A stretch of 64,000 bases of DNA from Roseiflexus sp. RS-1 (GCF_000016665.1 NC_009523.1:682001-746000); one strand, 5' to 3'. Positions 55,231-64,000 are shown, numbered from the stretch's first letter. A program made the numbers and translations. The notes: a model not told the origin generated them from the letters alone.

Positions 55231-56148
55231 ATGGACGACTCCCTGTACAAGAAACTGCTCGATGAGATGTACGACGGGGTCTACTTTGTGGATCGTCAGC
55301 GGAGGATTATGTACTGGAATCGTGGCGCCGAGCGCATCTCCGGGTACAGCGCCGACGAGGTGATCGGTCGTTTCTGCGGCGATAATCTGCTGCGTCACGT
55401 TGATGCGTGTGGACGGCGCCTGTGCACCGGCATGTGCCCGCTTGCCGCCGCCATGCACGATGGTCAACCCCGGCAGGCTGAGGTGATCCTGCACCATAAG
55501 CAGGGGCATCGCGTTCCGGTGCTTGTGCGCGTCACGCCGATCCGCGATGCGCAGGGCGCGATCATCGGCGCTCTCGAGGTGTTCAGTGACAACTCACGCC
55601 AGAAAGCGGCGCAGGAAGAGATCGAGCGCCTGCGTGCGCTGGCGTTGCTCGATCCGCTGACCGGCATCGGCAACCGGCGCTTCATCGAAAGCAATACGCA
55701 TAGCCGGCTGGAAGAACTGCGTCGCTATGGATGGACCTTTGGGGTCATCCTGATCGATATCGATCACTTCAAGGCGGTGAACGACAGGTTTGGGCATCTG
55801 GTTGGCGATGATGTGCTGAAGATGGTGGCGCGCACCCTGGCACACAACATTCGCGCGTTCGATGTAGTGGGACGGTGGGGCGGCGAGGAGTTTGTCGTTA
55901 TTGCGCAAAACGTCAGTATTGCGACACTGGAATCGCTTGCCGAACGCCTGCGCGTTTTCATTGAACAGTCGTCACTCCCTGTTGCCGATAAGGTGGTTCA
56001 CGTGACAGTTTCGCTGGGTGCAACGCTGGCACGGCGGACTGATACGCCTGCCAGCATCCTTGGGCGGGCAGATCAGATGCTGTATGTCAGCAAACAACGC
56101 GGGCGCAATCGGGTATCGGTCGAAGAAGACACTTCTGTTCTTATTTGA
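55231..56148 (+). CDS. PAS-GGDEF diguanylate cyclase
   Basis: A 305-residue cytoplasmic protein. Residues ~1-125 form a PAS domain ([29 protein letters not shown] split over the family pattern) with a cysteine cluster, [17 protein letters not shown], that may hold metal or a redox cofactor. After a helical linker, residues ~140-300 form the GGDEF domain: [13 protein letters not shown], the active site RWGGEEFVV and the RxxD inhibitory site RAFD five residues before it. It should make c-di-GMP with product inhibition. No membrane segment is present. Confidence 0.93.
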
Positions 56149-56155
56149 GGAGTGC

Positions 56156-57391
56156 ATGCCGCGTGTTATCTATTTCGACTGTTTTTCCGGCGTCAGCGGT
56201 GATATGGCGCTCGGCGCGCTGATCGACGCCGGGGTGTCGCTCGATGACCTGCGAGCGATGCTGCAACGGCTCGGCGTTGGCGGATGGGAATTGCACGCCT
56301 CGCGCGAGGTGCGCGGTCCGCTCGCCGGCACACGCGCCCACGTCGTTGCTCCAGAGGATCATCATCACCGCACCCTCACCGACATTCGCGCCCTGATCGC
56401 CGGCGCACCCCTGCCATCGGCAGTCGTTGAGCGGAGTATCCGCATCTTCACCCTTCTCGCCGAGGCAGAGGCGCGCGTCCACGGGACGACCGTCGATCAG
56501 GTCCATTTCCACGAGGTCGGCGCACTCGATGCAATTGTCGATATTGTCGGCGTGGTTGCGGGTCTCGATCTCCTCGGCGTTGAACAGGTCTTCGCGTCAC
56601 CGATTCCGCCCGGCGCCGGATGGGTCCGCAGCGCGCATGGTCCCATCCCGGTTCCCGCACCGGCCACGCTGGCGCTGCTGGCGTCCGTCGGAGCGCCGGT
56701 GACCGCCGATGAGACCCCATTTGAACTGACGACGCCGACCGGTGCGGCGATCCTGGCAGCGCTGGCAACCTTCCGTCGCCCACCCATGCGCCTGCGGGCA
56801 GTTGGATACGGCTTTGGCGCGCGCCGGATGGAACGTCCGAATGCGCTGCGCGTCTGGCTCGGCGACATGGATGATGAGACAGATGTTGATCAGGATCGCC
56901 AGGATCGAACGTCAGCAGAACACGCCGGTTCAGGCGAATCGTCGCCGGTGCTGCTGGAGACGAACATCGACGACCAGCCAGCCGAACAGATCGCATATGT
57001 CACAGAGCGGCTACGCGAAGCAGGGGCGCTCGATGTCTGGTGCACGCCGATCATGATGAAAAAAGGACGCGCTGGTGTCCTGATCGCAGCGCTTGTACCG
57101 GCAGACCTGGAAGATCGGATGGTCACAATCCTGCTGCGCGAAACGACGACACTCGGAGTGCGGCGGCGCGCTGTTGAGCGCTATGTGTGCGCACGCGACA
57201 TCATCACGGTGACCACGCCGCTCGGACCGGCGCGTGTCAAACGAAAGTGGTGGCGCGGCGAACTGATCGGTGCGGCGCCGGAGTACGAAGATTGCGCCCG
57301 GATCGCGCGCGAACGCGGCGTACCGCTGACGACGGTGTATCAGACGGTGATGGGTCGGTTGGAGGACGCATCGTCTGTCACGGAGCATTGA
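56156..57391 (+). CDS. larC: LarC-type nickel-pincer cofactor chelatase (DUF111)
   Basis: A 411-residue LarC. Signatures: [20 protein letters not shown] at the N-terminus, [17 protein letters not shown] (residues ~118-134), [42 protein letters not shown] and MMKKGRAGV. LarC inserts nickel into the pyridinium bis-thiocarboxylate cofactor of lactate racemase-type enzymes. LarB, LarE and LarA are not nearby. Some LarC genes use a programmed frameshift between two halves, but here the gene is one continuous frame. GAGGAG is before ATG 56156. Confidence 0.94.
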
Positions 57392-57481
57392 GATATTGCC
57401 CTGTGTTCAGAAAAACCTGTTCCTGTGAGACGTTAGAGCAGGGCAACAGGGCACGTGAAGCGGAGCAGGCGAATACGCAAC

Positions 57482-58084
57482 TCACGGTCGAAACCGGCGC
57501 AGGATCGCCGTCAGGCGGTCATAATCATCTTTGAGCAACGAGGCGATCTCACGCCCTGCACGCACCAGAAATGCGCGTTCATCGGCGGCAGCGCGAGCTG
57601 CCGCGCGAACAGCTGCAGCAAGGGCCTCATCGCCGGGGATGTGTGGCGTAAACAGCACTGTGCGGAAATAATCGAGCGCCTGATTGAAGCGCGCCACCTC
57701 ATCGGCGCCGCACTCGTACACGCTGTAGTGGACCGGCGGCGGTTGCGGCGGCAGGAATTGGCGGATTGCATCACCTTCCACAAACCCGACGATAATGGCG
57801 GAAAACTCGGTCTGAAGCACCTCTGCCAGATCGGGATGCTCGTGGTAGATTTCGGCATCGTATAACTCGCGCCCGGCGTAAGTACGCCCGCGCACCAGCG
57901 CCCGCCCGCCAATATCTCGACTTCCAGTGTGGATCTTGTACACCAGACCGTAGATCGCCATCCCATTGGCGCGCGCCTGCGCGCGCACCAGCGCGCCAAA
58001 TGGCGGTGCAGTCAGCAGTTCATACGTGCCAGCGGTGAACTCAGTGCTGGTTGCTTCGATCACTTCGGCGATACGCTGTGACAT
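57482..58084 (-). CDS. Conserved hypothetical protein
   Basis: A 200-residue soluble protein I cannot name. Its N-terminal half (APPFGALVRAQARANGMAIYGLVYKIHTGS) has the look of a beta-barrel of HAS-barrel type, as found in hypothetical proteins of cyanobacteria and Chloroflexi. A middle segment EFSAIIVGFVEGDAIRQFLPPQPPPVHYSVY follows, then a helical C-terminus. No catalytic motif is evident. It is convergent with larC and divergent from the permease gene. Confidence 0.7.
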   Translation of the reverse strand: MSQRIAEVIEATSTEFTAGTYELLTAPPFGALVRAQARANGMAIYGLVYKIHTGSRDIGGRALVRGRTYAGRELYDAEIYHEHPDLAEVLQTEFSAIIVGFVEGDAIRQFLPPQPPPVHYSVYECGADEVARFNQALDYFRTVLFTPHIPGDEALAAAVRAAARAAADERAFLVRAGREIASLLKDDYDRLTAILRRFRP

Positions 58085-58268
58085 ACCCGGCAATGCTCGC
58101 TCGCAAGAAGGTTCTCTCGCAGAGCAGTATATGACCTCAGCACACGTGTGTCAACCCTGGGGCTTCTCAGTTCGTGAGCGGTACGTGCAGCCAACGCAGG
58201 GCGATGCGCGGATCGATCAATAAGCGCTTCCACGTATCTGGAAGGAAATTCCGCCGCTCACACCCATC

Positions 58269-58296
58269 TTGACAAATGCAGGAACCGTAGTATACT
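58269..58296 (+). promoter_or_regulatory. Promoter of the DUF318-type permease gene
   Basis: TTGACA at 58269-58274 and TATACT at 58291-58296 with a 16-base spacer form a strong promoter. The start would be near 58303, just before the Fur-like operator. Confidence 0.8.
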
Positions 58297-58305
58297 CCCT
58301 TCAAC

Positions 58306-58324
58306 AATGATATTTACTATCATT
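58306..58324. promoter_or_regulatory. Fur/Zur-like operator
   Basis: AATGATATTTACTATCATT is a perfect 7-bp inverted repeat with a 5-base spacer. It has the 19-bp size and AATGATA arms of Fur-family boxes and covers the transcript start of the permease gene. A Fur-family gene lies convergently at 59574-60038. Confidence 0.78.
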
Positions 58325-58336
58325 TACGGAGGGGAT

Positions 58337-59470
58337 ATGCTCAATCGTCCGACGTTGACCGCTGCGCGTGGATCGTTCGAGCGCGTGATGCCGATCATTT
58401 CACTTGCAGCGCTGGCGCTGATCGTCGGGATGGCGCTGTTCCAGAGTGCGAGCGCGTGGCTGGCAGGCGCCGAAGCCAAAAGTATTGTGCCGGTCTTTGA
58501 AGCGCCGATTGCACAGGCCGGGAAAGCATTGGGGAAAGCGCTGACCGAATGGATGCCAGCATGGATCGTGCCCACTCCGTTCGGACCGATCGACGTGAAA
58601 TATACTGCATCGTACACGATCTACGAATGGTTCAAACTGCCGATCATCCTGTTTCTGACCACGTATGGCATGGCGCTGCTCCGCCTGCGCATCAGCACAA
58701 CGTGGATCGAGCGCACCATCGGGCGCAACGACCTGATCGGCGCGGCTGGCGGGACGCTGATGGGGATGGTGACCCCGGTCTGCTCGTGCACGGTGACGAA
58801 CCTGTATGTCGGGCTTGTTGCCGGCGGCGCCAGTCAGCGCGCTTCGTCCGCCTTTTTATTTGCCAGCCCGGCGTTGAATGAATTTGCGATCATTTTCATG
58901 TTCGTTATCGTCGGTCCGACCGGCGCACTCATCTACGTTCTGGCAGGGATCGCTGCGGCGCTGGCGACGGCGTATCTGGCGCCGTTGCTGGGACTCGATC
59001 CGGCGCGGTTTGTGCAACACCACCTGCCCGACCATGCCAGTTGCGGGTGTGTCAGAGAAAGCATCCTGACCCGTGCGCATCGTGAGGCTTGGACACTGTT
59101 CAAACGATTATTCGGCGTCGTGCTGTTCAGCGGATTGCTGGCGGGCATTCTGGTCAATTTCAATCTCACTCTGGTCGAGTACCTCAAGCAGGCTGGCGCC
59201 GTATGGTGGGGTCCGATCGCGGCTACGCTGCTGGGATTGCCGCTCGACATCAATGCTGCATCAACGGGACCGATCCTGGTGGCGCTCCACCAGATCGTGC
59301 CGATTGGGACATTGATAGCGGCAATGATGGCAACCACGGTCTCATCGATCCCGGAATGGGCGATGCTCGACCGGTTGCTTGGTCGCATCAACGCCATCAA
59401 GGTTGTGCTCTGGTATGCAGCGTATGTGATACTGCTGGGACTGTTGCTCAACTGGATGTTCGGATCATAA
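58337..59470 (+). CDS. ArsP/DUF318-type membrane permease
   Basis: A 377-residue membrane protein with about eight helices. The signature TPVCSCTVTNLYVGLVAGGAS (first 19 residues conserved in the family) is followed by FLFASPALNEFAIIF. A hydrophilic loop with HHLPDHASCGCV may bind metal. Family members export organoarsenicals or act on metals or thiols. The Fur-like box suggests a metal-responsive role, so arsenic is not assumed. GGAGGGG lies before ATG 58337; the upstream ATG at 58307 lies within the operator. Confidence 0.85.
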   Translation: MLNRPTLTAARGSFERVMPIISLAALALIVGMALFQSASAWLAGAEAKSIVPVFEAPIAQAGKALGKALTEWMPAWIVPTPFGPIDVKYTASYTIYEWFKLPIILFLTTYGMALLRLRISTTWIERTIGRNDLIGAAGGTLMGMVTPVCSCTVTNLYVGLVAGGASQRASSAFLFASPALNEFAIIFMFVIVGPTGALIYVLAGIAAALATAYLAPLLGLDPARFVQHHLPDHASCGCVRESILTRAHREAWTLFKRLFGVVLFSGLLAGILVNFNLTLVEYLKQAGAVWWGPIAATLLGLPLDINAASTGPILVALHQIVPIGTLIAAMMATTVSSIPEWAMLDRLLGRINAIKVVLWYAAYVILLGLLLNWMFGS

Positions 59471-59573
59471 ACTGTTCTGCGCTTCGCTGGATAAGCAGCA
59501 CTCCAGCCGCTGCGCAACTTTAGAGCCATGCTGCAGGCGGTTGCCGGGTGTGCGCGTGGTATGTCGCGCCGGT

Positions 59574-60038
59574 TCAGGCTGTGATCGACTGACACTGTGG
59601 GCACAGACCAAACAGTTCGACCACATGGCTGGTGATGCGATAGCCGGTGGACTGTTCAAGCCCGGAAATAACTCCTTGCAAGCCACAGTTGTCGAAGCGC
59701 TCAATAACGCCGCACTGTGTGCATACCAGATGATGGCTGTGCCCGCCACCCAGACAGTACCGATGGCACTCGTCCAGACCATGGATGCGCTGGAGCATGC
59801 CAAGGTCGCAGAGGAGCCGGATAGTGCGAAAGATACTGGCGATTCCCGGCGACTCATCACGTTCGATCAGCCACTGCTCGACTTCCTGAACGCTGAAGGC
59901 GCCAGGCAGCGATGTAATCGCTTTGAGCACTGCGAGGCGCGGTTGGGTGACTTTGTACCCGGCGGCGGCAAGTTGTTCAGCGAGGGTTGTCACTGCGGGC
60001 GGCAGCGTGTGTCTGCGTTCGTCAAGAAAACGACTCAT
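59574..60038 (-). CDS. Fur-family metalloregulator
   Basis: A 154-residue Fur/Zur/PerR-type repressor. The winged helix has YKVTQPRLAVLKAI and SPGIASIFRTIRLLCDLGML. Metal sites: HRYCLGGGHSHHLVCTQCG (His cluster and first CxxC) and the second pair CPQC at the C-terminus. The two CxxC pairs form the structural zinc site. Which metal is sensed cannot be told. The start at 60038 is preferred; 60080 is possible. It likely acts on the operator at 58306. Confidence 0.92.
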   Translation of the reverse strand: MSRFLDERRHTLPPAVTTLAEQLAAAGYKVTQPRLAVLKAITSLPGAFSVQEVEQWLIERDESPGIASIFRTIRLLCDLGMLQRIHGLDECHRYCLGGGHSHHLVCTQCGVIERFDNCGLQGVISGLEQSTGYRITSHVVELFGLCPQCQSITA

Positions 60039-60439
60039 TGCATCGCCCTTCTCACTCCAGAGCAGCGTTTCCCTTCCCATTGTACCATATGCCGGGTATT
60101 GACTGATAGCGTCTCGCAAAATGAAGGGCGATTGATTTGCGCTTTCTTTCACAGTCTACTATCATAGCGGTGTGTCCGGTTGTCGCCTTTATCGATGAAG
60201 CGCGCGATTCGTCCGGGTCGACGCATGTATGGAGTCCACTGCAAAAAGGGCATATCACCGCAGCGGTGCAGCGTTCGCAGAGGAAGATGCCAGAGCGAGT
60301 CGTTCCAACGCATCATGCTTCGCCGCACGTACCTTTCGTTTTTGAAGTTCTCTGCGCGCCCGGCGTCTCGGCGGTGCGTTTTTGCAGCGAAGTCATAATG
60401 AAGATTGAGAACAGAAACCGGTATTCGTCCGATCGCCCG
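60039..60439. repeat. Intergenic region with inverse R5 and partial R1
   Basis: An inverse R5 copy (60227-60290: GAGTCCACTGCAAAAAGGGC, ATATCACCGCAGCGG) lies here, and a partial R1 edge (60394-60430: ATAATGAAGATTGAGAAC, ACCGGTATTCGTCC). No gene or promoter is convincing. Confidence 0.7.
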
Positions 60440-60871
60440 ATGGCTCTGATTCTTCTTCGTCATCCACCAATACACACAGCACGGCGCGTGGTGCTGCGCG
60501 CGCTGGTGCTGTTCCTCGTGTGGTGTGTCACATTGCATGCCCCGGCGGTATGTATTCTTCACTGCCAGGTGATGCCGTGGGTGCAGCAACTGATGATACA
60601 GCCATTGCCGCTGTTCGTCTGCGATTTTGGCGAACGGACGTTGAATTCCGATACCCCAGCGCCATCGAGCAACCACCTGCCGGAGATTGTGCACCCGATC
60701 GTGCTGGCGACATTGCTGCTGATTGAGCATGTGCTGCTTCCTATCAGCGCAACTTCGGTTGTTCAAGAACGCCCCCGTTATCAACCTCTGCCGCCCCTGA
60801 CCCCTCCACCGCGCAGCGGTTTGCCCTTTCCGGGTGTAGCCTTGCACCTGTTGGCGTCATCTACTCTGTGA
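60440..60871 (+). CDS. Small hypothetical protein with hydrophobic segments
   Basis: A 143-residue frame with one hydrophobic helix near the N-terminus (VVLRALVLFLVWCVTLHAPAV, first 20 residues of it), a Cys pair CILHC, and a second hydrophobic stretch VLATLLLIEHVLL; the C-terminus is Pro-rich. I do not recognise it. The frame runs upstream to 60137 through repeat DNA, so ATG 60440 is the most sensible start. Its place before a Crp gene and bd-like genes suggests a respiratory accessory, but this is only context. Confidence 0.5.
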   Translation: MALILLRHPPIHTARRVVLRALVLFLVWCVTLHAPAVCILHCQVMPWVQQLMIQPLPLFVCDFGERTLNSDTPAPSSNHLPEIVHPIVLATLLLIEHVLLPISATSVVQERPRYQPLPPLTPPPRSGLPFPGVALHLLASSTL

Positions 60872-60963
60872 CGCGACACTCCTGCACTTCTTCTCCGTCA
60901 GTCAGCGTAACCGGCGGGAGACGTGAGACACGTCTGCTGCAGTCACCCTCAAAAGGACAATCT

Positions 60964-61650
60964 ATGCACATGCTTGAACGCTACCGGCTCTTCGAAGGTC
61001 TCGATCCGCAGGCGCTCGATGATATTGCTGCATATGCGCGTGTATCTCACGCGCGACGCGGCGCAATCCTGTTCGAGGAACATACTCCGGCGGAGACGCT
61101 GTACGCGGTGCAAAACGGATGGGTACGTCTCTACAAACTCGCTGTTGATGGACGACAGAGTGTCATTCGCCTGTCCGGTCCGTCGGACGTAGTCGGGATC
61201 AGCGCGGTTCTGCCGGAAGGGATGTACACCCTTGCAGCGCAGGCGATTTCGCCATGCCGGTTGCTCGCCTGGCGGGCGCGCGACCTCCATCGTTTGATCG
61301 ACCTCTACCCGATGCTCCAGAGCAACAGTTTGCGCCTGCTCTCCGAGTATCGCGATCATCTTCAGCAGCAATTTCTTGAACTGGCGACCGAGCATGTGGA
61401 GCAACGTCTGGCGCACACGCTGATCCGCCTCGCCGACCAGTATGGAGCGCCGACCGGCGCGCCGGGGCAGGTGAAGATACCGCTTATGCAGCGCGATCTC
61501 GCCGATCTTATCGGCGTGAGTCACTACACCGTCAATCGCTTGCTCCATCTCTGGCAACAGCAGGGTCTGGTGAAGAGTCGGCGCGGGTGCGTGGTTGTGA
61601 CCGATCGCCAGCAATTGCTCACACGGGCGGAGACGCCTTCCGAGTCGTAA
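60964..61650 (+). CDS. Crp/Fnr-family transcriptional regulator
   Basis: A 228-residue regulator. Residues ~5-120 are the cyclic-nucleotide-type sensor barrel (GAILFEEHTPAETLYAVQNG, VGISAVLPEG). A dimer helix follows, and residues ~150-220 are the winged helix (MQRDLADLIGVSHYTVNRLL). There is no N-terminal Cys cluster of Fnr, so it does not hold a classic [4Fe-4S]; the ligand is unknown. AAAAGGA lies before the ATG. A palindromic site of Crp type lies 262 bases downstream, before the oxidase-like genes. Confidence 0.92.
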   Translation: MHMLERYRLFEGLDPQALDDIAAYARVSHARRGAILFEEHTPAETLYAVQNGWVRLYKLAVDGRQSVIRLSGPSDVVGISAVLPEGMYTLAAQAISPCRLLAWRARDLHRLIDLYPMLQSNSLRLLSEYRDHLQQQFLELATEHVEQRLAHTLIRLADQYGAPTGAPGQVKIPLMQRDLADLIGVSHYTVNRLLHLWQQQGLVKSRRGCVVVTDRQQLLTRAETPSES

Positions 61651-61911
61651 TATCGCGCCGTTGCACTGTTGAGTCTCCCATAAAAAGGTCGTGCCACGGC
61701 AAAGACGTCAGGAGCACGGCGTTTTCCATCAATCGCTCTGCGTTCGCTGCGCTTCTGTGGTGCGTTTTTTACAATGGAATCGACTTGCATAGCAGACCAC
61801 GCTCGTGGTGAAGACGGGTGGTTGCCGCTGTGCAACGACCTCCCCTGATCCCCTCGCAAACTTGCGCCAGCGCAACGACAGTCGGGTACTTTGTGATTAT
61901 TATTGCAAATG
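61651..61911. other. Gap between the Crp gene and the oxidase operon
   Basis: It holds a short R5-type piece (61738-61772: GCTCTGCGTTCGCTGCGC, TTCTGTGGTGCG). The last ~40 bases are AT-rich (TTTGTGATTATTATTGCAAA), probably the promoter of the following operon. No gene is supported. Confidence 0.6.
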
Positions 61912-61931
61912 ATCGTGAAGTGTATCACGAT
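61912..61931. promoter_or_regulatory. Crp-like operator before the oxidase operon
   Basis: ATCGTGAAGTGTATCACGAT is a perfect 7-bp inverted repeat with a 6-base centre, the geometry of Crp sites (TGTGA-N6-TCACA). It ends 32 bases before the first gene. The neighbouring Crp/Fnr regulator is the natural binder. Confidence 0.75.
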
Positions 61932-61963
61932 GTATCGCCGCTGAACAATCACGAGGAGCGCCT

Positions 61964-63370
61964 ATGTATCCGGTATGGGAAGGTCTCTTCATTCATTCGG
62001 CGATGTTCGTCGCTATCGTGTCCGCCTTCCACGTCCTTGCCTCGCACCTGACGGTTGCGGCAGCATGGTTCAACCTGTACCTGGAACGGCGCGCAGTGTA
62101 CGAGAATCGCCCGGAACTGTACGTCTACCTCAAACGGAGCGCCCTGGGGTTGCTGGTGTTTGCCTATGTCTTCGGCGCTATGGCAGGCGTGGGGATCTGG
62201 CAAACGACAACCGCTGCCAACCCGCGCGGCATCTCTACCCTCATCCACAACTTTGTGCTCTACTGGGGTTCGGAATGGTACATGTTCCTGATCGATGTCG
62301 TGGGGATTATCGCCTACTACTACACCTTCGAGCGGGTCAGCCCGCGCACGCACCTGCGGCTGGCGTGGATACTGGCGTTGGGAGGCACCGGCACCCTGGC
62401 GATCATCGTCGGCATTCTGTCGTTCAAGTTGACGCCAGGTCTCTGGTTTACGACTGGTGAGAGTCTGAACGGTTTCTTCAATCCCACCTTCTGGCCGCAA
62501 CTGTTCATGCGGTTTGCCCTGATGTTCACCATCACTGCAGCCTGGGCGCTGCTGATCGTCACGGGCTTGCCGAAGGGGTATTTCGCACGTGAGCGGATCA
62601 TTCGTATAGCGGCAGTGATGGGGCTTGGCGGGCTGGTTGTTGCTCTTGGCATCTGGTTCTTCTGGTACTACCCCGCGCTGCCGGATCACGCAAAGACTAT
62701 TCTGCGCTCTCCGGCTATCCCTCCTGTTACATTTACGATCATTATTGGCGGCCTGATTGCGACGTTTCTGGGGTTGCTGTTTGCGCTGGCGATGCCGCGT
62801 CGTCAGCATCAGATCATTGCGTTGGGAGCGATGCTGGTGCTGTTTGCCGCCATTTTTGGCGCGGAACGCACCCGTGAGGTCATTCGCAAGCCGGATATTA
62901 TTGCCGGCTATATGTCCTCGAATCAACTGGTCTTCAACGACATTCCTGCGCGTGGCGTCCAGCGTGAGGAGCAACAGTTGAACGAGACCGGCATGCTCGG
63001 TTCACTGCCATTCCTGCCGCGTCCAGAGATGATTTCGGTTGGAGCGCCCGCCGGTTTTCCCAACCATCAGGTTGCGATGGGGCGGGTCCTGGTCATTCAG
63101 CAGTGCGCGGCATGCCACAATGTGAGCAATCAGACGGCGATCACCGTTTTTGATCAGCGCCTGGCGCTGCGTTCACTGGCGCAGTTGCTGGAGCGGCGCA
63201 AGATGACGACCGCGCCGAAAATCGAGACATACCTGAAGGGCATTGGCGCCTTCCCCTACATGCACCCGTTCGTCGGTACACCTGAAGAGCGGGCGGCAAT
63301 GGCGCTGTATCTGGAATACTTCATTCAACAACAGCATGCGCCACAACCACAGGCGCAAGCCAGGAGGTGA
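61964..63370 (+). CDS. Cytochrome bd oxidase-like (CydA-like) protein with C-terminal haem c motif
   Basis: A 468-residue membrane protein. Around nine helices with H11, H23 and H28 near the first helix and repeated aromatic-rich helices recall CydA. The quinol-loop signature of true CydA was not found. After a soluble linker, CAACH (residues 381-385) is a haem c site, with a possible distal Met further on (MTTAP or YMHPF). The protein could take electrons from or pass them to a c-type cytochrome instead of quinol. A Crp-like site precedes it. AGGAG overlaps its 5' end and the next gene follows within 3 bases. The bd-superfamily assignment is by pattern and should be verified. Confidence 0.75.
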   Translation: MYPVWEGLFIHSAMFVAIVSAFHVLASHLTVAAAWFNLYLERRAVYENRPELYVYLKRSALGLLVFAYVFGAMAGVGIWQTTTAANPRGISTLIHNFVLYWGSEWYMFLIDVVGIIAYYYTFERVSPRTHLRLAWILALGGTGTLAIIVGILSFKLTPGLWFTTGESLNGFFNPTFWPQLFMRFALMFTITAAWALLIVTGLPKGYFARERIIRIAAVMGLGGLVVALGIWFFWYYPALPDHAKTILRSPAIPPVTFTIIIGGLIATFLGLLFALAMPRRQHQIIALGAMLVLFAAIFGAERTREVIRKPDIIAGYMSSNQLVFNDIPARGVQREEQQLNETGMLGSLPFLPRPEMISVGAPAGFPNHQVAMGRVLVIQQCAACHNVSNQTAITVFDQRLALRSLAQLLERRKMTTAPKIETYLKGIGAFPYMHPFVGTPEERAAMALYLEYFIQQQHAPQPQAQARR

Positions 63371-63373
63371 AGC

Positions 63374-64000
63374 ATGGACATCGGCGATATGCTCGAACGG
63401 ATGCGCGACCCGCTGGGGGCGCCGTTTTATCCGCCTGCATTGCAGGTATTGCTGGTGGTGACGTGGGTCTTGCACATCTTCTTTGTCACCCTGGCGCTGG
63501 GGTCGAGCGCCTGCTCGATCACCTGCTTCCTGCGCCCGACCGACCATCGCCTGCGGCTGGCGCGCATCGCGGCGCGGCTGACGCCCAACGCGGTTGGTCT
63601 CGGTATTGTGACGGGAATTGCGCCGCTGCTCTTCGTGCAGACGATCTATGACCCGATCTGGTATGCCAGCAATACCCTGACCGGTTTCTGGTCGGTGAGT
63701 TTCATCTTTGTAGTGATGGGCGGCTACAGTCTGGCGTATCTGTTTTATCTCAAAGGGAGCGCCGACGGGAAACTGCTCTGGTCGGCAGTGGCGTCGTTTG
63801 TGCTGCTCTTTTTCGCCGGGTGGGTGATGCACGTCCTGGCGTCGGTGTCGATCCGCCCTGAGCGCTGGATGGAATGGTATGCGCCGAACGGTGTCATCGA
63901 CACGCGCGGAATTGAGTTCCATTCCTGGAATATCCCGCGCCTGACGTTTCTCCTGCCGTTGCAGGCGGGCTTGAGCCTGGCAGTGACGCTCACCCTGTTC
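63374..64000 (+). CDS. Second CydA-like membrane protein (3' end outside window)
   Basis: The frame is open from ATG 63374 to the window end, 209 residues so far. AGGAGG at 63362-63367 marks the start. The first helix reads LLVVTWVLHIFFVTLALGSS, close to the His-bearing first helix of CydA (HFLFVPLTIG type), and at least four more helices follow. It probably forms a heterodimer with the preceding haem c-bearing protein. No CydB-like gene is visible before the window ends. Confidence 0.7.
   Translation, partial: MDIGDMLERMRDPLGAPFYPPALQVLLVVTWVLHIFFVTLALGSSACSITCFLRPTDHRLRLARIAARLTPNAVGLGIVTGIAPLLFVQTIYDPIWYASNTLTGFWSVSFIFVVMGGYSLAYLFYLKGSADGKLLWSAVASFVLLFFAGWVMHVLASVSIRPERWMEWYAPNGVIDTRGIEFHSWNIPRLTFLLPLQAGLSLAVTLTLF

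Noticed and set aside
58307-58336. Upstream ATG at 58307 for the permease
   Set aside because: It lies within the Fur-like palindrome and before the GGAGGGG ribosome site that serves ATG 58337.

Overview
The window is a high-GC bacterial chromosome segment. Its gene families and layout suggest a Chloroflexota genome close to Roseiflexus. That assignment is an inference from gene style: a methylmalonyl-CoA mutase beside a large corrin cluster, fused corrin enzymes, a CobN with a ferredoxin-like head, bd-like respiratory genes and abundant GC-rich repeats. No tRNA, rRNA or CRISPR array was seen.

Layout. 1-2448: the 3' part of a B12-dependent methylmalonyl-CoA mutase and its MeaB chaperone. 2555-4397: a small accessory patch with a MNT/HEPN toxin-antitoxin pair, a DUF2283-like fragment and a DinB-like protein. 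4466-8989: an iron island with a DtxR-type regulator, a promoter overlapped by a 20-bp palindrome, two FeoA, a FeoB split into GTPase and membrane genes, and a cysteine-rich FeoC-like protein. 9165-34349: a cobalamin cluster behind a cobalamin riboswitch and terminator. It runs cobO, cobN, cobT, cbiMNQO, cbiB, cbiX, a flavodoxin, cbiC, cbiD, cbiET, cbiL, cbiF, a cbiG-cbiH-sirC fusion, cobA, cbiA, cobU, cobD and cobQ, mostly with ATGA-type overlaps. 34413-40388: UbiB-like kinase, PEBP-like lipoprotein, WecA/MraY-like transferase, upp and an S41 protease homologue. 40389-48880: a repeat-rich region with one giant membrane-anchored STAND/TPR protein (minus strand) and an IS110 element. 48881-54879 (minus): an operon of MBL hydrolase, MoxR ATPase, DUF58 protein and a 1000-residue helical-repeat protein. 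55231-60038: PAS-GGDEF cyclase, LarC, a hypothetical protein, an ArsP/DUF318-type permease with a Fur-like operator, and a Fur-family regulator. 60440-64000: a small membrane-associated protein, a Crp/Fnr regulator, a palindromic Crp-like site, and two bd-oxidase-like membrane proteins, the first with a C-terminal haem c motif and the second cut by the window end.

How the genes work together. The corrin cluster covers cobalt import, uroporphyrinogen methylation, anaerobic ring contraction, amidation, adenosylation and lower-ligand activation, and so feeds cofactor to the mutase. Recognisable cbiJ/cobK (precorrin-6A reductase) and cobS (cobalamin synthase) are not in the window. The iron island is probably self-regulated through the DtxR protein.

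Most notable observations. (1) The IS110 element has ends that can be placed to the base: it interrupts a dispersed repeat whose intact copy lies at 14739, and circularisation would create a perfect -35/-10 promoter with 17-bp spacing driving a likely bridge RNA. (2) A dispersed intergenic palindromic repeat sits in frame inside cobN. (3) Heptameric tandem repeats abut the 3' ends of many genes and supply their stop codons. (4) There is a family of 163-bp elements with 14-bp inverted ends, tandemly amplified three times.
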